Positions 57,476 to 64,000 of a stretch of DNA of 64,000 nucleotides are shown piece by piece. The position numbers and the translations under genes are program-made. The notes beneath the pieces were generated by a model. That model did not search any database, was not told the origin of the DNA, and saw only the letters and a list, made by a program, of their open reading frames with translations. The stretch is from NCBI GenBank assembly GCA_963205255.1, contig CAUJIK010000037.1, positions 35,528 through 99,527 on the forward strand, given 5' to 3'. Positions within the stretch are counted from its first letter, which is position 1, and each line of letters begins with the position of its first letter. Origin of the DNA: Pseudomonadota bacterium (GTDB lineage Bacteria; Pseudomonadota; Gammaproteobacteria; Steroidobacterales; Steroidobacteraceae).

Positions 57476-58430
57476 CCAGACGCGCCGGGTCCACATTGCC
57501 GCCGCTGAGGATCACGCCCACGCGCCGGCCGGCGAGCGCCGGCGCCATCGAACAGGCGCCGGCAAGACCCAGGCAGCCGGTGGGCTCCACCAGCAGCTTG
57601 AGATGGCGGGCCAGAATACCCATGGCCTCGACCAACGCCTCGTCTTCCACCGCGAGGATGTCTGTCACACGCTCGCGGATGATGGGAAAGGTCAGCTGCC
57701 CCAGCGCCTGCGTCTGTGCTCCATCGGCGAGCGTACGCGGAACGGGAATGCTCACGATGCGGCCCAGTCGCAGGGATTGTCGCCCGTCATCCCCCGCAGC
57801 GGGTTCCACCCCGTAGACCGCGCAGCCCGCCGCGGCAATACCTGACGCAAGCAGCGTGCCGGCGAGCAGACCGCCGCCGCCCAGCGGCACGAACAGCGCA
57901 TCCAGCGGACCGGCGTCCTCGAACAGCTCGAGCGCTGCTGTGCCCTGACCGGCAATCACGTCGGGATGATCGAAGGGCGGCAGCACCGCAAGACCCTCAC
58001 GCGTGGAAAGTTCGCGCGCGATGTCCTCGCGGTTTTCGCGGTAGCGGTCATAGGTGATCACGCGGGCGCCGTAAGAGCGCGTAGCGGCCAGCTTCTCCGC
58101 CGGCGCGTCGAGCGGCATCACGATGGTCGCGGGGATGCCCAGCTCGCCCGCGGCCAGCGCCACGGCCTGGGCATGGTTGCCCGAGGAGAAAGCCACCACA
58201 CCGGCGCGCTGCTGCGCCGGGGCCAGTTTCAGCAGCGCATTGCAGGCGCCGCGGAACTTGAAAGCTCCCGCGCGCTGCAGGTTCTCGCACTTGAAGTAAA
58301 AGCCCGCGCCGCAGAGCCGGTCCACGAGACGGGAAGTGAAGACCGGGGTGCGATGCGCGCGTCCGCGCAGGCGGGCAGCGGCATCGACAACGGCCGCGCC
58401 ATCGGGCGAGGTGAATGCCTCAGGCGTCAA
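57453..58430 (-). CDS. PLP-dependent threonine/serine dehydratase
   Basis: A 325-residue fold-type II enzyme without a regulatory ACT domain. The PLP-binding Lys is in AFKFRGACNAL near residue 55; VVAFSSGNHAQAVALAAG and VPLGGGGLLAG bind PLP phosphate. The ungated form suggests a catabolic threonine dehydratase or serine racemase-like activity. It overlaps mlaB by 11 bases, so it is probably the last gene of the mlaFEDCB transcript; there is no obvious functional link to lipid transport. Confidence 0.9.
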   Translation of the reverse strand: MTPEAFTSPDGAAVVDAAARLRGRAHRTPVFTSRLVDRLCGAGFYFKCENLQRAGAFKFRGACNALLKLAPAQQRAGVVAFSSGNHAQAVALAAGELGIPATIVMPLDAPAEKLAATRSYGARVITYDRYRENREDIARELSTREGLAVLPPFDHPDVIAGQGTAALELFEDAGPLDALFVPLGGGGLLAGTLLASGIAAAGCAVYGVEPAAGDDGRQSLRLGRIVSIPVPRTLADGAQTQALGQLTFPIIRERVTDILAVEDEALVEAMGILARHLKLLVEPTGCLGLAGACSMAPALAGRRVGVILSGGNVDPARLASLLPRR

Positions 58431-58734
58431 GCAGCGACTGTGCGTCCGTCAGGCGCGCCAGCGCCTGCAGGCGTTCCGGCACCGCCTCGAACCGCAGCGT
58501 ACCCCCCGCGCGTCTGCGGGCCGCGCGCCAGGCGATCAGCAGAGCAAGGCCGGCACTGTCGGCCGAAGTGACGGCGGAAAGATCCACCGTCTGCGCCGAC
58601 TTCAGCCAGCCACCCGCTTCCAGCTCGCGCCAGAATCCGCTGACGGTCGCGAAGCCCAGCGCGCCGGAGACGGCGCAGCGGCCATCGCCTCCGGCAATCC
58701 GCGGCGCTTCGACGACGCGCGACGCCTCGGCCAT
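58420..58734 (-). CDS. mlaB: MlaB STAS-domain protein
   Basis: A 104-residue single STAS domain. VDLSAVTSADSAGLALLIAWR carries the typical DxxxxxDSAG element. In E. coli, MlaB binds and stabilises the MlaF ATPase. It overlaps mlaC by one base (TAATG) and the dehydratase by 11 bases. Confidence 0.9.
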   Translation of the reverse strand: MAEASRVVEAPRIAGGDGRCAVSGALGFATVSGFWRELEAGGWLKSAQTVDLSAVTSADSAGLALLIAWRAARRRAGGTLRFEAVPERLQALARLTDAQSLLDA

Positions 58735-59393
58735 TACTTCGGCGCCTTTTCCACGCCCGAGGTTTCAAGCCTCTGCAGCAGGGCATCGAGACCCTTCTGC
58801 TGGATCTCGAGGCCGAAGTCCTCGCGGAAGCTCTTCACGTAGCTGATGCCTTCGATCACCACGTCCCAGACCTTCCATTCGCCGCCATCGAGCTTGCGCA
58901 GGCTGTAGTTCACGGCCACGGCCGCGCCATTGCTGCGCTTGATTTCCGAGCGCACGCTGGCGCGCGGCGCGGCCGCGTCACCCTGGAAGGGCAGCACGCG
59001 CATGCGATCGCCGGTGAAATCCACCAGCGCATCGCCATAGGTCGTCAGCAGCGATTTGTAGAACGCATCGACGAAGCGCTTGCGCTGATCGGGCGTGGCC
59101 GTGCGCCAGTGCGTACCCAGCACCTGCTGTGCCGCGAAGGTCACATCCACATGCGGCAGGAACACCGTCTCGATCACCTTGTAGAGCCCGGAGATGTCCT
59201 TGCGGTACTGGGCGCGATTGGCGTCCAGATCGGCCAGCAGGGCTTTGGAGCTGGTTTCGATCAGCGCCTGGGGCGAAGTGGTGTCGATGGCCGCCGCTGC
59301 CTGGATCGACCGGGCCGGCGCAAGCGCCAGCATCATCGCACCCAGCAAGGCTCCCACTGCAACTGAACGCCGGCTGAACAAAGTCATTCTCAC
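58734..59393 (-). CDS. mlaC: MlaC periplasmic phospholipid carrier
   Basis: A 219-residue exported protein that shuttles phospholipid between MlaA and MlaD. Signal: SVAVGALLGAMMLALAPA. The family core has VFLPHVDVTFAAQQVLGTHW, RKRFVDAFYKSLLTTYGDAL and VAVNYSLRKLDGGEWKVWDV, with IEGISYVKSFREDF at the end. The GTG at 59393 overlaps the mlaD stop (GTGA); an ATG two codons on is an alternative. Confidence 0.95.
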   Translation of the reverse strand: MRMTLFSRRSVAVGALLGAMMLALAPARSIQAAAAIDTTSPQALIETSSKALLADLDANRAQYRKDISGLYKVIETVFLPHVDVTFAAQQVLGTHWRTATPDQRKRFVDAFYKSLLTTYGDALVDFTGDRMRVLPFQGDAAAPRASVRSEIKRSNGAAVAVNYSLRKLDGGEWKVWDVVIEGISYVKSFREDFGLEIQQKGLDALLQRLETSGVEKAPK

Positions 59394-59884
59394 TTCTCCT
59401 CCGAACTTCCCGAAGCGCCGCGGCCGGCGAATGCCGAGAACAGGCGGTTGACCAGCTTCTCCAGCACCATCGCCGACTGCGTGTTGTCTATCTGACTGCC
59501 AGCGGCCAGATAGGTTTCCGATCCGCCCGCGTCCAGGCCCACATATTTCGCGCCCAGCAGGCCCGCGGTCTCGATGTTGGCCCAGCTGTCGTCCGGAATG
59601 CGGTCGTAGGCCTTGTCGATCGACATCGTGACCACCGCCCGGTAGTCGCTCGAATCGAAGCGCACGCCCGTGACGCGCCCGATCTTGACGCCCGCCATCG
59701 CCACCGGCGCACCCGGCTGGATGTCGCCCACATTGTCGAAGCGCGCCGTGACCGTGAAGCCCGCGGCCTGGCTCAGCACCCCCACCTTGCTGCCCGGCAG
59801 CTGCGTGGTGAGGAAGGCCAGCGCAAAAAATCCCAGCAGCACGAACAGCCCCGTGCCGATTTCCAGACTGCGTCCGTTTTTCAT
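59390..59884 (-). CDS. mlaD: MlaD, MCE-domain protein
   Basis: A 164-residue inner-membrane anchored MCE protein that forms the periplasmic hexameric lipid ring. TM at about 8-27 (EIGTGLFVLLGFFALAFLTT), then VTARFDNVGDIQPGAPVAMA and GAKYVGLDAGGS. Length is close to E. coli MlaD (183). It follows mlaE after 31 bases. Confidence 0.95.
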   Translation of the reverse strand: MKNGRSLEIGTGLFVLLGFFALAFLTTQLPGSKVGVLSQAAGFTVTARFDNVGDIQPGAPVAMAGVKIGRVTGVRFDSSDYRAVVTMSIDKAYDRIPDDSWANIETAGLLGAKYVGLDAGGSETYLAAGSQIDNTQSAMVLEKLVNRLFSAFAGRGASGSSEEK

Positions 59885-59915
59885 GTCTTTAAATACTCCG
59901 CCTGCGAATGCCGCC

Positions 59916-60653
59916 TTACAGGAAGGCAGCCGTCAACATGTAGTCAAACAGCAGCACCAGCACCGAGGAGCTGATCACCGTGCGCGTCGTGGCAAGACCC
60001 ACGCCCTCGGCCGTCGGCACCGCATGGAAGCCCTGATAAACCGCCATGAGCGTGCAGACCACGCCGAACACCACGCTCTTGACGATGCCCTCGCCCACGT
60101 CGGCCAGATCCACCTGGTTCTGCATCTGCGACCAGAAGGTGCCGGCATCCACACCCATCAGCTGCACGCCGACCAGCTGCGTACCGAAGATGCCGAGGAT
60201 GTTGAAGATGGCCACCAGCAGCGGCATGGCGATCACACCGCCGAGAAACCGCGGCGCGATCACATGGCGCATGGGGTCCACCGCCATCACCTGCATGGCC
60301 GTGAGCTGGTCGGTGGCGCGCATCAGGCCGATCTCCGAAGCCAGCGAAGTACCCGCGCGCCCCGCGAACAGCAGCGCCGTGAGCACCGGCCCCAGTTCCT
60401 TCAGCAGCGCCAGACCCGCCGCGACACCCAGCGCCGACTCGCTGCCGAAGCGCGCCAGCATGTCCGCAAAGGCCAGCCCCATGATCATGCCCACCACCAG
60501 GCCGCAGAGCATGATGATGATCAGCGAGCGGGCGCCGCTGTTGTAGACTTGGCGCACGATGAGCCCGGGCCGCGCCAGCGCTGGCACACAGGCGCCCAGC
60601 ACACGCAGGAAGAACAGCGTCACCGCGCCGACGTTGCGCAATGCGGCGATCAT
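59916..60653 (-). CDS. mlaE: MlaE inner-membrane permease
   Basis: A 245-residue permease of the Mla ABC transporter, with about five membrane segments. ELGPVLTALLFAGRAGTSLA is the conserved elbow region, MAVDPMRHVIAPRFLGGVIA and VFGVVCTLMAVYQGFHAVP follow. Overlaps mlaF by 4 bases (ATGA). Confidence 0.95.
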   Translation of the reverse strand: MIAALRNVGAVTLFFLRVLGACVPALARPGLIVRQVYNSGARSLIIIMLCGLVVGMIMGLAFADMLARFGSESALGVAAGLALLKELGPVLTALLFAGRAGTSLASEIGLMRATDQLTAMQVMAVDPMRHVIAPRFLGGVIAMPLLVAIFNILGIFGTQLVGVQLMGVDAGTFWSQMQNQVDLADVGEGIVKSVVFGVVCTLMAVYQGFHAVPTAEGVGLATTRTVISSSVLVLLFDYMLTAAFL

Positions 60654-61456
60654 CGCAGCGCTCCGGCCAGATCCGCGCCGTCGAGCAGCGCCTGGTGATA
60701 ATCCGCCGCCGGATAGTGGAATGACACCGGGCCCTCGGCGCTGCCCTGCATGAACTGCCGCACCGCCGGCTCGGCGCTGGCATTGAGCTCCGCGGTGGTG
60801 CCACCAGCCACGGCGCGCCCGCCAGCCAGCAGGTAGCTGTAGTCGGCGATGCTGCCCACCTCGGCCACGTCATGCGACACCACGATGCTGGTGATGCCCA
60901 GCGCATCATTGAGACGCTTGATCAGGCGCACCACGATGCCCATCGAGATCGGGTCCAGACCCACGAAGGGTTCGTCGTAGATGAGGATTTCCGGATCCAT
61001 GACGATGGCCCGGGCCAGCGCCACGCGGCGCGCCATGCCGCCGGAGAGTTCCTGCGGCATGAGCTTCTCGGCGCCGCGCAGGCCCACGGCCTCGAGCTTC
61101 ATCAGCACCAGCCGCCGCAGCACCGGCTCGGGCAGGCGAGTGTTCTCGCGCACCGGAAAGGCCACATTCTCGAACACGTCGAGGTCCGTGAGCAGCGCGC
61201 CGTGCTGGAACAGCACGCCCATGCGCCGCCGCAGGGCGAAGAGTTCGGGGCGGCGCAGCGCGACCACGTCCTGGCCCAACACCGTGACCGTGCCCGCCTC
61301 GGGGCGGACCTGCCCAGTGAGCAGCCGCAGCAAGGTGGTCTTGCCGGTGCCGCTGGGGCCCATCACGGCCGTAATGCTGCCCCGGGCAACTGTAAGATCC
61401 AGCCCATCGAAGATGCGGCGGGAGCCCACCGAATACCGCGCGTTGCGGACATCCAC
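60650..61456 (-). CDS. mlaF: MlaF ABC transporter ATPase
   Basis: A 268-residue ATPase. Walker A GPSGTGKTT near residue 35, signature ELSGGMARRVALARA near 133, Walker B EILIYDEPFVGLDP, and His switch VVSHD. GTG at 61456 is the first conventional start, but it lacks a ribosome site and begins one residue before the family's conserved DVRNARYS segment. An in-frame CTG 11 codons upstream (61489), with AGGA nearby, would give NTTDTRSASV before it, as in homologous proteins. First gene of mlaFEDCB, divergent from the suf regulator. Confidence 0.92.
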   Translation of the reverse strand: MDVRNARYSVGSRRIFDGLDLTVARGSITAVMGPSGTGKTTLLRLLTGQVRPEAGTVTVLGQDVVALRRPELFALRRRMGVLFQHGALLTDLDVFENVAFPVRENTRLPEPVLRRLVLMKLEAVGLRGAEKLMPQELSGGMARRVALARAIVMDPEILIYDEPFVGLDPISMGIVVRLIKRLNDALGITSIVVSHDVAEVGSIADYSYLLAGGRAVAGGTTAELNASAEPAVRQFMQGSAEGPVSFHYPAADYHQALLDGADLAGALR

Positions 61457-61538
61457 GACAGAGGCGGAGCGGGTATCAGTCGTGTTCAGAGCCTTGATTC
61501 CTCGGCCGCAAAGGCCGGCGATGATAGCAAACAGCGAC

Positions 61539-61567
61539 TTGGTTCAGTGGCCAATCAGGACTAGAAT
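61539..61567 (+). promoter_or_regulatory. suf operon promoter
   Basis: TTGGTT (61539-61544) and TAGAAT (61562-61567) with a 17-base spacer. The start codon of the Rrf2 regulator is at 61579, so the leader would be only a few bases. Confidence 0.65.
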
Positions 61568-61573
61568 AGTCCT
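61557..61573. promoter_or_regulatory. Candidate Rrf2/IscR-type operator
   Basis: AGGACT-AGAAT-AGTCCT is a perfect 6-base inverted repeat with a 5-base AT-rich centre, covering the -10 element. The GACTA...TAGTC core resembles IscR type 1 sites. Its place directly before an Rrf2 gene suggests autoregulation; binding is inferred. Confidence 0.62.
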
Positions 61574-61578
61574 CTTTC

Positions 61579-62066
61579 ATGAATCCCCCTGAAGCCGTGC
61601 TCCGCATCAGCAAACTGACCGACTACGCCACCGTCATCCTGGCCCGGCTGGCCTGCGACGACGGCCCGCGCCATACCGCGACCGGCCTGGCCCGAGAGAG
61701 CGGCCTTGCGCCGCCCACCGTGAGCAAGCTGCTCAAGCAGCTGCACCATGCAGGCTTGGTCGAATCCACCCGCGGGCTGCACGGCGGATATCGCCTCGCC
61801 CGCCCGGCGCGCGAGATCAGCGCGGCCGCCATTCTCGACGCGCTGGAGGGGCCACTGGCGCTCACCGAGTGCGCCATCGATAACGGCCAGTGCGGCATCC
61901 GTTCCAGCTGCGTGGTCAGCGGCAGCTGGCAGCGCATCAACCTCGCCATACGCCAGTCGCTGGAAGAAGTGACGCTGGCGGAACTGGCGGGCCTGGAACA
62001 AAACCCGCGCCGCTTCGCGATGTTCGATGTGCGGCTGCGCAACGGGATGGCCGGAGGAGCCACGCG

Positions 62067-62070
<4 letters not shown>
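61579..62070 (+). CDS. Rrf2-family SUF system regulator
   Basis: A 163-residue IscR-like repressor. The winged helix has [16 protein letters not shown], and [20 protein letters not shown] then HGGYRLARP form the recognition and wing parts. Three cysteines ([14 protein letters not shown]) match Fe-S ligands of IscR/SUF regulators. It probably senses Fe-S status and controls sufBC and downstream genes. Stop overlaps sufB ATG (ATGA). Confidence 0.93.

Positions 62071-64000
<1,930 letters not shown>

Overview
The window is a GC-rich (roughly two-thirds G+C), gene-dense stretch of a bacterial chromosome. Gene families and order point to Gammaproteobacteria: aat-infA-clpA/clpS, a lexA-imuA-imuB-dnaE2 mutasome, yceD-rpmF-fabH, rne, dnaX-ybaB-recR, 4.5S RNA beside dnaX, split mla genes, and a suf operon led by an Rrf2 regulator of the kind described in Xanthomonas relatives. 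A Xanthomonadales, Nevskiales or Steroidobacterales-like lineage is my inference. There are no IS elements, prophage genes or CRISPR arrays; the window reads as core chromosome with small islands of unknown or decaying genes.

Layout. 1-3.2 kb: trxB, a FemAB/GNAT-like protein, aat and infA. 3.2-4.7 kb: a broken short-chain dehydrogenase and a lipoprotein with a C-terminal haem motif. 4.7-7.5 kb: clpA and clpS. 7.5-13.2 kb: gspCDEF, the envelope core of a type II secretion system without its pseudopilin genes, followed by two small envelope-type genes to 14.2 kb. 14.2-18 kb: two cyclic-di-GMP enzymes. 18.1-24 kb: dnaE2, imuB, imuA and lexA on the minus strand, with a LexA box over the lexA promoter. 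24-26.2 kb: a phytoene-dehydrogenase-like oxidoreductase and a Braun-type lipoprotein. 26.2-29.6 kb: fabH-rpmF-yceD, maf and rluC. 29.6-32.8 kb: rne with a long leader. 32.7-36.5 kb: a four-gene operon (Gfo/Idh oxidoreductase, AguB-like amidase, DUF1993, tyrosine phosphatase) and three small unknown genes. 36.6-44.8 kb: prc, a coiled-coil orphan, DUF1249, orn, rsgA, recR, ybaB, dnaX and ffs. 44.9-49.4 kb: two transporters flanking an exported protein of unknown function and a methyltransferase with an N-terminal export signal. 49.4-50.1 kb: remnants of two deleted genes. 50.1-56.7 kb: ada, tRNA-Ser(GGA), a small lipoprotein, dapA, gcvR-like, bcp, PIN-PhoH and a BepA-like protease. 56.7-61.5 kb: mlaA on the plus strand and mlaFEDCB plus a threonine dehydratase on the minus strand. 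61.6-64 kb: Rrf2 regulator, sufB and the start of sufC, cut by the window edge.

How the genes work together. Several blocks serve the envelope: mlaA with mlaFEDCB (phospholipid asymmetry), BepA-like (outer-membrane protein quality control), prc, the Lpp-like lipoprotein and the T2SS core. Others serve RNA handling (rne, orn, rluC, rsgA), damage response (lexA mutasome, ada, recR), proteolysis (clpAS, prc) and Fe-S assembly (suf). Translational coupling by ATGA/GTGA overlaps is common.

I saw no convincing wholly new system. The best leads are probable CTG starts for fabH and mlaF, a GspE without its tetracysteine motif, a perfect inverted repeat over the suf -10 element, a methyltransferase with an export signal, a coiled-coil orphan beside prc, and the uncharacterised aguB/DUF1993/phosphatase operon. 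All family calls come from reading the sequence; no database search was run.
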